A stretch of DNA of 9,545 nt from Candidatus Methanomarinus sp. HR1 (GTDB taxonomy: Archaea > Halobacteriota > Methanosarcinia > Methanosarcinales > Methanocomedenaceae), in the NCBI GenBank assembly GCA_002926195.1, contig MZXQ01000092.1:1-9545 (forward strand), written 5' to 3'. Positions 1 through 4,951 of this stretch are shown here, piece by piece. Each line of letters begins with the position of its first letter. Position 1 is the first letter of the stretch. A program made the translations under genes and the position numbers. The notes below the pieces were generated by a model. It saw only the letters and a list, made by a program, of their open reading frames with translations, did no database searches and was not told where the DNA came from.

Positions 1-2
1 GA

Positions 3-9
3 TTATATA
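3..9 (+). promoter_or_regulatory. Candidate TATA box for the DUF4870-type gene
   Basis: The sequence TTATATA is centred near position 6. By the usual archaeal spacing of about 26 bp this predicts a transcript start near 32, which leaves an untranslated leader of about 30 bases that contains the ribosome binding site. It lies at the window edge, so any upstream BRE cannot be seen. Confidence 0.4.
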
Positions 10-49
10 CTATTAAAATTCAAAATTATTAATTCAAATCAATTATTAT

Positions 50-57
50 AAGGTGAT
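50..57 (+). promoter_or_regulatory. Shine-Dalgarno site that fixes the DUF4870-type start
   Basis: AAGGTGAT is complementary to the archaeal 16S rRNA 3' end (AUCACCU). It lies four bases before the ATG at 62 and overlaps the alternative GTG at 53, which argues against that GTG as the start. Confidence 0.75.
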
Positions 58-61
58 TATT

Positions 62-406
62 ATGAATGAAACGAAAACAAAAAGTGATGAGAATTTATTA
101 GCAGCTTTAGCTTATGTGCTTATGATCATAACTGGTATCATCATATATTTTATGGAAAAAGATAAAACTGATAAACGAAGATTTGTAATGTTTCATGCTG
201 TTCAGGCCATTATGTTAGGTGTTGCAATTATTGCTCTTAGTATCATAGTACCAATTATTGGTTTTATACCGATTTTAGGATGGATAATTGCATTTTTATT
301 CCCATTTGCTGCACTTGCAGTCTGGTTATTCATGATCTATAAAGCTTATTCGGGAGAAGAATACCATCTGCCTGTAATTGGGGATTATGCTGAACAATAC
401 ATTTAA
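62..406 (+). CDS. DUF4870-type small membrane protein
   Basis: This encodes a 114-residue protein with three predicted membrane segments at about residues 12-30, 44-67 and 69-93. They are separated by a basic, charged loop (EKDKTDKRR) and followed by a short C-terminal tail ending in the motif LPVIGDYAEQ. This layout and the tail match the DUF4870 family, whose molecular function is not established. The frame also opens with a GTG at 53, but that GTG lies inside the Shine-Dalgarno sequence AAGGTGAT (50-57). The ATG at 62, a few bases after it, is therefore the better start. The gene converges on the tRNA-Gly gene with only 19 bp between the ends, so it appears monocistronic. Family assignment is fairly secure; a role, perhaps in envelope or protein-complex context, would be speculation. 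Confidence 0.85.
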   Translation: MNETKTKSDENLLAALAYVLMIITGIIIYFMEKDKTDKRRFVMFHAVQAIMLGVAIIALSIIVPIIGFIPILGWIIAFLFPFAALAVWLFMIYKAYSGEEYHLPVIGDYAEQYI

Positions 407-424
407 AAAAAACATGGCAAAAAA
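405..424 (-). terminator. Oligo-T terminator of tRNA-Gly
   Basis: Read on the minus strand, the tRNA 3' end is followed by T6 (424-419) and, after a short spacer, T8 (412-405). Archaeal RNA polymerase terminates on oligo-T tracts, so this pair is a good terminator for the tRNA transcript. No stem-loop is seen in front of it. Confidence 0.65.
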
Positions 425-425
425 G

Positions 426-497
426 TGCGGCCGCCGGGAATCGAACCCGGATTAGAGGCTTGGGAAGCCACTATCATAACCGTTAGATCACAGCCGC
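426..497 (-). tRNA. trnG: tRNA-Gly (anticodon CCC)
   Basis: The minus strand folds as a 72-nt cloverleaf. The acceptor stem is GCGGCTG with CGGCCGC (one G-U pair) and the discriminator base is A. The D arm has a short ATC/GAT stem. The anticodon stem GTGGC/GCCTC flanks loop TTCCCAA with anticodon CCC, and the T arm is CCGGG-TTCGATT-CCCGG. The 3' CCA is not encoded. The anticodon decodes GGG codons as glycine. The second pair of the anticodon stem is a T-T mismatch, and the third D-stem pair is the last that can form. No intron is visible. The gene is followed by oligo-T and converges with the membrane protein gene. Confidence 0.93.
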
Positions 498-532
498 ATG
501 AAATAAAGAGAAAATATCATAACTGTCCTGAG

Positions 533-648
533 AACAAAATCCTCCCTCCGGTCGGATTTTCTTGTCTGAGGCTCTTAAAAGAGCCGAAGATTAGAAAATG
601 TGAACGGAGTGAACATTTTCGATACATCAAGTTATACTTGATATACTA
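533..648 (+). repeat. Inverted-repeat chain element, copy 1 (unexpanded)
   Basis: This 116-bp intergenic element matches 4523-4883 at 109 of 116 aligned positions, counted by eye, once the tandem insertion there is removed. It has four successive inverted repeats. Hairpin A pairs AAAATCC (536-542) with GGATTTT (554-560). Hairpin B pairs GGCTCT with AGAGCC (570-585), with loop TAAA. Hairpin C pairs GAAAATGT (594-601) with ACATTTTC (613-620). Hairpin D pairs ATCAAGT (626-632) with ACTTGAT (636-642). It sits between the divergent tRNA-Gly and purP promoters, so it is upstream of both. No protein is convincingly encoded. It could be a MITE-like sequence, a structured RNA or an extragenic palindromic repeat; nothing here decides between these. 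Confidence 0.85.
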
Positions 649-719
649 TAAATACCTCATAGCCTTACTGCCTATTAATCCTTATGCTTTCGCAGCCGGA
701 TTGATCAAATCATTATCTA

Positions 720-727
720 TTTATATT
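720..727 (+). promoter_or_regulatory. Candidate TATA box for the purP-mtaB unit
   Basis: TTTATATT is close to the archaeal consensus TTTATATA. Its centre is about 56 bp before the purP start and predicts a transcript start near 750, giving a leader of about 30 bases that contains GAGGT (766-770). It lies downstream of repeat copy 1, so that element would not be in the purP leader if this promoter is used. Confidence 0.5.
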
Positions 728-779
728 ACTGCTCTCAACACTAAATCAGATATTAATATAGCTGTGAGGTTAATCCATT

Positions 780-1937
780 ATGATAGAAAGAAAACATGTT
801 CTCGAGAAGGTTGAGGAATACGACTTAACCGATTGCAAGATCGGTGCTGTTGCATCCCATTCGGCACTGGATGTATTTGACGGTGCAATAGAGGAAGGTT
901 TTTTTACTTATGCCGTATGCCGCCGCGGTCGGGAAAAAACATATACTAAATACTTCAAGACTGAATGTGACGAGGATGGCTGCGTCGAACGGGGTGTGGT
1001 GGACGACTGGGTAGTGTATGATAGTTTCGATGAACTTATGCAGCCCAATGCTCAACAGTCCCTTATTGACAATAATGTATTGTTCATCCCGAATCGTTCT
1101 TTTACTTCATACTGCGGAATAGATGCTGTTGAGAATAACTTCCATGTCCCGCTGGTAGGCAGCAGGAACTTGCTTAGAAGTGAAGAGCGTGGAGATGTAC
1201 AGGATTATTACTGGTTGCTTGAAAAGGCAGGACTTCCTTTTCCTGAAAAATTGGATGAACCGTCGGATATCGATGAACTGGTAATGGTTAAAATGCCGCA
1301 TGCAGTTAAGAAATTAGAGCGTGGTTTCTTTACTGCCTCATCATATGATGAATATATTGAAAAATCAGAGTCGTTATTAGCTCAAAATGTTATTACTCAG
1401 TCTGCTCTTGATAAGGCTCGTATTGAGAGATATGTAATCGGACCGGTTTTTAACCTGGACTTTTTCTATTCACCTATTGAGGAGGAAATGAGTAAGCTGG
1501 AGTTATTAGGAATAGACTGGCGTTTTGAGACCAGCCTGGACGGTCACGTCAGACTGCCGGCACCCCAGCAAATAACACTCAAATCCCACCAGATCACTCC
1601 TGAATATACGGTATGCGGTCATAATTCAGCAACACTGCGTGAATCACTACTGGAGGAAGCATTTGAACTGGGAGAAAAGTATGTTGCTGCAACACAGAAA
1701 TATTATGATCCCGGTATTATCGGTCCGTTCTGCCTGCAGACCTGTGTGGATAAAGACCTTAATTTCCATATATATGATGTAGCACCCAGAGTAGGTGGAG
1801 GAACCAATGTCCATATGTCAGTTGGACATCCGTACGGCAATACTTTATGGCGCATTCATATGAGTACGGGAAGGCGGCTGGCTATGGAGATCAGAAATGC
1901 TATTGAAGTGGATAAACTGGATAGTATTATAACTTAA
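780..1937 (+). CDS. purP: PurP-family (AICAR formate-ligase-like) protein, variant loop
   Basis: This 385-residue protein has the DUF1246 (about 15-145) and DUF1297 (about 165-385) architecture of PurP, the archaeal ATP-dependent ligase that converts AICAR plus formate to FAICAR in purine synthesis. Visible family landmarks are SHSAL (26-30), YCGIDAVEN (111-119), a VEEYVVG-like segment at IERYVIG (215-221), RESLL (287-291), IGPFCLQ (314-320) and PRVGGGTN (336-343). It departs from the canonical enzyme in the ATP-grasp loop. Where Methanocaldococcus PurP, as I recall it, reads PGARGGRGYF, this protein has PHAVKKLERGFF (173-184), so the glycine-rich stretch is lost. That resembles the second PurP paralogue group found in some archaea, whose substrate is less certain. 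The ATG follows GAGGT by nine bases. The stop overlaps the mtaB start by one base. Family is secure; the exact reaction is not. Confidence 0.88.
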   Translation: MIERKHVLEKVEEYDLTDCKIGAVASHSALDVFDGAIEEGFFTYAVCRRGREKTYTKYFKTECDEDGCVERGVVDDWVVYDSFDELMQPNAQQSLIDNNVLFIPNRSFTSYCGIDAVENNFHVPLVGSRNLLRSEERGDVQDYYWLLEKAGLPFPEKLDEPSDIDELVMVKMPHAVKKLERGFFTASSYDEYIEKSESLLAQNVITQSALDKARIERYVIGPVFNLDFFYSPIEEEMSKLELLGIDWRFETSLDGHVRLPAPQQITLKSHQITPEYTVCGHNSATLRESLLEEAFELGEKYVAATQKYYDPGIIGPFCLQTCVDKDLNFHIYDVAPRVGGGTNVHMSVGHPYGNTLWRIHMSTGRRLAMEIRNAIEVDKLDSIIT

Positions 1938-3175
1938 TGGAGATACATTTAGTGACCTATGGCTGTACAGCTAACAAAGCTGACAGTCTCAGGATGGAAC
2001 AGATATTAACAAGTCTTGGTCATATTTTTACTGATAATTTATTATCCTCTGATCTGGTAATTGTAAACACCTGCACAGTCACCCGGACAACAGAGCGCAA
2101 GGTTCTAAAGTTCATTAATTCCTTATCAAAAACAGGAAAGCGTATTGTTGTTGCCGGATGCATTCCTGCGGCTCAATTTGATCTGCTAAATGAAATAGAC
2201 TGTCAGACAGTTACTCCGTCATCACTTGATGATATAGTAAATGTTGTAGATAACAATAGTACGGCGAATTTCATAAGGAAAACTTCACCGATTGTAAAAG
2301 GAGTGACTGGAATATGCAGTATATCCACAGGTTGTGTGGGTAATTGCACTTATTGTATTGTCAAGCAGGCCAGGGGAGAACTGGTCAGCCGACCGTTGCC
2401 GGAAATTGTAAACGAGATCGCATCATTATTACACCAGGGAGCTAAAGAGATACAATTAACCTCCCAGGATACCGCCGCCTATGGCCTGGATATTGGGGTA
2501 CGACTGCCTGAATTGCTGAATGCTATTAGCAGGTTTGACGGGGATCACATGATAAGAATAGGTATGATGAATCCTTTTACACTGCTTGATATCCTGGATG
2601 ATGTGATCGGAACATTTGGAGATCCGCATATATTCAAATTTTTGCACCTGCCAGTTCAGTCAGGTTCTAACAGTATACTGGCACATATGAACCGCAATTA
2701 TACTGTAGAGGATTTTGAAAATATTGTAACGAAGTTTAGGGCAAGATATCCTGGTATCACTATTTCAACAGATTTTATTACAGGATATCCTGCTGAAACA
2801 GATAAGGATTGCCAGGATACACTTAGACTATTGCATAAAATAAAACCCCAAAAGGTCAACATTACTCGCTACTCATCCAGACCTGCTACAAAAGCCGCAA
2901 AAGAATATGATATGCCGGATTGGATAAAGAAAGAACGTTCAAGGGCACTTACTAAAGAACATCATCTTATTAATAATACCATTTTTAGTAAAAGGGTAGG
3001 GGAAAATATTAGAATATTGACCACAGAACCTGGCATCAATAATTCCACGATAGGGCGTGATCGGAATTACACTAATATTGTTGTACGTGAGAGATTGCCA
3101 TTGGGTAACTGGTATAATGTAAGGATAACAGAAGCAAGAAAAATGTATTTAATAGGAAAAAGGATCCACCTATAA
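1937..3175 (+). CDS. mtaB: tRNA t6A37 methylthiotransferase (archaeal MtaB/CDKAL1 type)
   Basis: This is a 412-residue radical-SAM methylthiotransferase predicted to convert t6A to ms2t6A at position 37 of tRNAs reading ANN codons. The N-terminal UPF0004 domain carries the three cysteines of the first 4Fe-4S cluster: C10 (YGCTANKADS), C46 (NTCTVT) and C75 (AGCIPA). The radical-SAM motif CxxxCxxC is C133, C137 and C140 (CVGNCTYC). Further family marks are SQDTAAYGLD (176-185), LHLPVQSGS (237-245) and STDFITGYP (277-285). A C-terminal TRAM-like RNA-binding segment covers about 345-410. Length and motifs fit the archaeal and eukaryotic MtaB group better than MiaB (i6A) or RimO (ribosomal protein S12). 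Its ATG shares one base with the purP stop (TAATG), so translational coupling by re-initiation is likely. There is no separate ribosome site. Confidence 0.93.
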   Translation: MEIHLVTYGCTANKADSLRMEQILTSLGHIFTDNLLSSDLVIVNTCTVTRTTERKVLKFINSLSKTGKRIVVAGCIPAAQFDLLNEIDCQTVTPSSLDDIVNVVDNNSTANFIRKTSPIVKGVTGICSISTGCVGNCTYCIVKQARGELVSRPLPEIVNEIASLLHQGAKEIQLTSQDTAAYGLDIGVRLPELLNAISRFDGDHMIRIGMMNPFTLLDILDDVIGTFGDPHIFKFLHLPVQSGSNSILAHMNRNYTVEDFENIVTKFRARYPGITISTDFITGYPAETDKDCQDTLRLLHKIKPQKVNITRYSSRPATKAAKEYDMPDWIKKERSRALTKEHHLINNTIFSKRVGENIRILTTEPGINNSTIGRDRNYTNIVVRERLPLGNWYNVRITEARKMYLIGKRIHL

Positions 3176-3178
3176 ATA
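3171..3178 (+). promoter_or_regulatory. Candidate TATA box for hps-rraA, overlapping the mtaB stop
   Basis: TATAAATA spans the mtaB TAA (3173-3175). Its centre is about 36 bp before the hps ATG and predicts a transcript start near 3200. The 35-bp gap has no Shine-Dalgarno sequence (it ends TTTAACCCTC before ATG), so a very short or leaderless mRNA from this promoter would explain initiation. Read-through from mtaB is an alternative. Confidence 0.4.
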
Positions 3179-3210
3179 AAGCTTTTATTAGTAAGCTACA
3201 TTTAACCCTC

Positions 3211-4521
3211 ATGAACAATCAATATCCTATCTTACAGGTGGCCCTCGATCTACTGGAGATTGAGCGTGCTGTTATGATCGCACGTGAAGCTGTTGATGGG
3301 GGTGCAGACTGGATAGAGGTAGGTACACCCCTTATTAAAAGTGAAGGTATGAATGCAATCAGGATCATAAGGGACAGCTTTAGACAGCAAACTATTCTGG
3401 CAGATATGAAAACCATTGATACTGGTGCTATTGAAGTGGAAATGGCAGCAAAATCAGGTGCTGATATTGTAATGATACTGGGTAGTTCTGATAATTCCAC
3501 GATTCAGGATGCACGCAGAGCTGCGGATAAATATAGTGTCAGGCTTATGACTGATATGATCAGTATAAGTAACCCGATAATAAGAGCCAGGGAACTGGAA
3601 AAAATGGGAGTGGACATTATTAATATTCATATGGGAATCGATATGCAGATGATGGGACGCAGTCCCATAGAACTCCTTAAAAAGATAAGGGACGAAATCA
3701 CAATTCCTATTGCAGTAGCCGGAGGGCTGGATGCCAGCTCAGCCTCTGAAGCTATAGCTGCCGGTGCAGATATTATAATCGTAGGTGGCAATATTACCCG
3801 TTCATCTAATGTGACCGGGTCTACTCAGGATATCCGCCAGAGTATGGATTCACCTGTATCCACCCCACTACAACGGCCATCTTTTGAGATAGAGACCAGA
3901 GAGCTTTTTACCAGGGTCTCAACTCCCAATATCAGTGATGCTATGCATCGTAAAGGAGCAATGAACTCACTGATTTCGATAAATCCTGGTCTGAAGATGG
4001 TTGGTCCGGCAATTACTGTTTCGATATTTGAAGGTGACTGGGCTAAGACGGTCGAAGTTATTGATATGGCCCAACCCGGCGATGTTATTGTAATATATAA
4101 CGGCGGAAGTGATCGTGTAGCACCATGGGGCGAACTGGCTACGTTAAGCTGTATCAATAATAAGATCGCTGGAATGGTTATAGATGGAGCTGTTCGTGAT
4201 GTGGACGATATTAGAAAACTTACGTTCCCTGTCTTTGCCAGGGCAGTGGTTCCTAATGCCGGTGAACCAAAAGGTCTTGGTGAGATCAATACCGAGATCA
4301 ACTGTGCCGGTCAGGTAGTACGTCCGGGTGATTATATCATTGGAGATGATAATGGTGTGGTAGTGGTTCCCAAAAAACGTGCTTATGAACTTGCCAGACG
4401 CGCTCTTGAGGTAGAAAAGAACGAGAGCCGGATAAGAGATGAGATCATCCGCGGTTCTACGCTTTCTAAAGTATTGCAGCTTGAAAAATGGGAAAAAAAA
4501 TTCAACTCAAATAACAGATAA
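3211..4521 (+). CDS. hps: Hexulose-6-phosphate synthase fused to RraA-like domain
   Basis: This is a 436-residue two-domain protein. Residues 5-205 form a TIM-barrel hexulose-6-phosphate synthase of the OMP decarboxylase superfamily. Landmarks are ALD (D13), WIEVGTPL (E36), the DxKxxD signature D65-K67-D70 in ADMKTID, H140 in IHMGID, AVAGGLD (168-174) and the phosphate-binding VGGNITRS (191-198). Residues 225-425 form an RraA or HMG/CHA-aldolase-like domain with PWGELATLS (G307, E308) and GMVIDGAVRD (D325, R329, D330), the metal and carboxylate site of that family. A polar linker lies at about 205-225. Hps reversibly joins formaldehyde to ribulose 5-phosphate; in archaea lacking the oxidative pentose phosphate pathway it runs in reverse to make pentose. 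The fusion recurs in methanogens, usually named hexulose-6-phosphate synthase/ribonuclease regulator, but the second domain's reaction is unproven. There is no Shine-Dalgarno site before the ATG. Repeat copy 2 begins right after the stop. Confidence 0.92.
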   Translation: MNNQYPILQVALDLLEIERAVMIAREAVDGGADWIEVGTPLIKSEGMNAIRIIRDSFRQQTILADMKTIDTGAIEVEMAAKSGADIVMILGSSDNSTIQDARRAADKYSVRLMTDMISISNPIIRARELEKMGVDIINIHMGIDMQMMGRSPIELLKKIRDEITIPIAVAGGLDASSASEAIAAGADIIIVGGNITRSSNVTGSTQDIRQSMDSPVSTPLQRPSFEIETRELFTRVSTPNISDAMHRKGAMNSLISINPGLKMVGPAITVSIFEGDWAKTVEVIDMAQPGDVIVIYNGGSDRVAPWGELATLSCINNKIAGMVIDGAVRDVDDIRKLTFPVFARAVVPNAGEPKGLGEINTEINCAGQVVRPGDYIIGDDNGVVVVPKKRAYELARRALEVEKNESRIRDEIIRGSTLSKVLQLEKWEKKFNSNNR

Positions 4522-4525
4522 AAAC

Positions 4526-4550
4526 AAAATCCTCCCTTCGGTCGGATTTT
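4526..4550 (+). terminator. Possible terminator hairpin after hps-rraA
   Basis: AAAATCC and GGATTTT form a seven-pair stem starting five bases after the hps stop codon; the 3' arm ends in T4, followed by ATTG. The position and T-rich end suit termination of the + strand transcript. It is part of the repeat element, and the same hairpin occurs upstream of genes in copy 1, so termination may be incidental. Confidence 0.35.
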
Positions 4551-4560
4551 ATTGACTGAG

Positions 4561-4830
4561 GCTCTCGAAAGAGCCGAAGATTAGAAGATTCGTAGAATCT
4601 TCGCCTGTGGCTCTCGAAAGAGCCGAAGATTAGAAGATTCGTAGAATCTTCGCCTGTGGCTCTCGAAAGAGCCGAAGATTAGAAGATTCGTAGAATCTTC
4701 GCCTGTGGCTCTCGAAAGAGCCGAAGATTAGAAGATTCGTAGAATCTTCGCCTGTGGCTCTCGAAAGAGCCGAAGATTAGAAGATTCGTAGAATCTTCGC
4801 CTGTGGCTCTCGAAAGAGCCGAAGATTAGA
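4561..4830 (+). repeat. 49-bp tandem repeat, five full units plus 25-bp partial
   Basis: Units start at 4561, 4610, 4659, 4708 and 4757, and a partial sixth starts at 4806. All five full units are identical by eye. Each carries half of two hairpin B copies and one complete hairpin C' (GAAGATTC-GTA-GAATCTTC, unit positions 24-42), joined by the linker GCCTGTG. The segment CGAAGATT (unit 15-22) can alternatively pair with AATCTTCG (unit 36-43), so each unit has two mutually exclusive folds. The period of 49 is not a multiple of three and there are no variable spacers, so it is neither a coding repeat nor a CRISPR array. Complete identity points to recent amplification or ongoing homogenisation. 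Confidence 0.93.
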
Positions 4831-4857
4831 AAATGTGAACGGAGTGATCATTTTCGA

Positions 4858-4892
4858 TATATCAAGTTATACTTGATATACTAAAACAAAAT
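4858..4892 (-). terminator. Possible termination region for the signalling operon
   Basis: Downstream of the histidine kinase stop the minus strand reads ATTTTGTTTT (4892-4883), then runs into the symmetrical ten-pair hairpin D (4880-4858). An oligo-T-rich tract in front of a perfect palindrome could stop minus-strand transcription. Archaeal termination relies mainly on the T tract, and this one is interrupted by a G, so support is modest. Confidence 0.3.
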
Positions 4893-4951
4893 GCTCATTG
4901 ATGTTCGATGTAAGCAATATTATTTCAGCATAGATTGGATATGTGAATCCG

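Larger units (their letters stand above)
4523..4883 (+). repeat. Inverted-repeat chain element, copy 2 (expanded by five tandem units)
   Basis: This 361-bp element is the 116-bp sequence of copy 1 with 245 bp (5 x 49) inserted. It contains hairpin A (AAAATCC 4526-4532 with GGATTTT 4544-4550), six hairpins B (GGCTCT-CGAA-AGAGCC), hairpin C (GAAAATG 4829-4835 with CATTTTC 4849-4855), and hairpin D (4858-4867 with 4871-4880, ten pairs, loop TAT). Compared with copy 1, hairpin D gains a pair (C-A mismatch becomes T-A), B changes only in its loop, and C loses one pair. It separates the convergent hps-rraA and histidine kinase genes, begins two bases after the hps stop codon's first base pair downstream, and ends 68 bp short of the kinase stop. 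Confidence 0.9.

Noticed and set aside
646..654. CTATAAATA at the end of repeat copy 1 as the purP promoter
   Set aside because: It would give a leader of about 100 bases, and a better-placed consensus-like TTTATATT exists at 720-727.
425..814. A 129-codon + strand open frame starting with GTG
   Set aside because: Its start is the antisense of the tRNA-Gly T arm (the familiar RPPGIEPG reading) and the rest runs through repeat copy 1 and into purP in another frame. No ribosome site or family match.
3825..4301. A 158-codon minus-strand open frame inside hps-rraA
   Set aside because: It is the antisense shadow of the RraA-like domain; it is low in complexity and has no family match, and the + strand gene is unambiguous.
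4561..4830. Possible CRISPR array
   Set aside because: The 49-bp units are contiguous and identical, with no unique spacers and no cas genes nearby.
4521..4892. Target-site duplication AAAACAAAAT at both edges of repeat copy 2 (4521-4530 and 4883-4892)
   Set aside because: Part of the left copy (AACAAAAT) is also present at the start of element copy 1 and belongs to hairpin A, while copy 1 has no matching right flank. The match in AT-rich DNA is probably chance or internal to the element.
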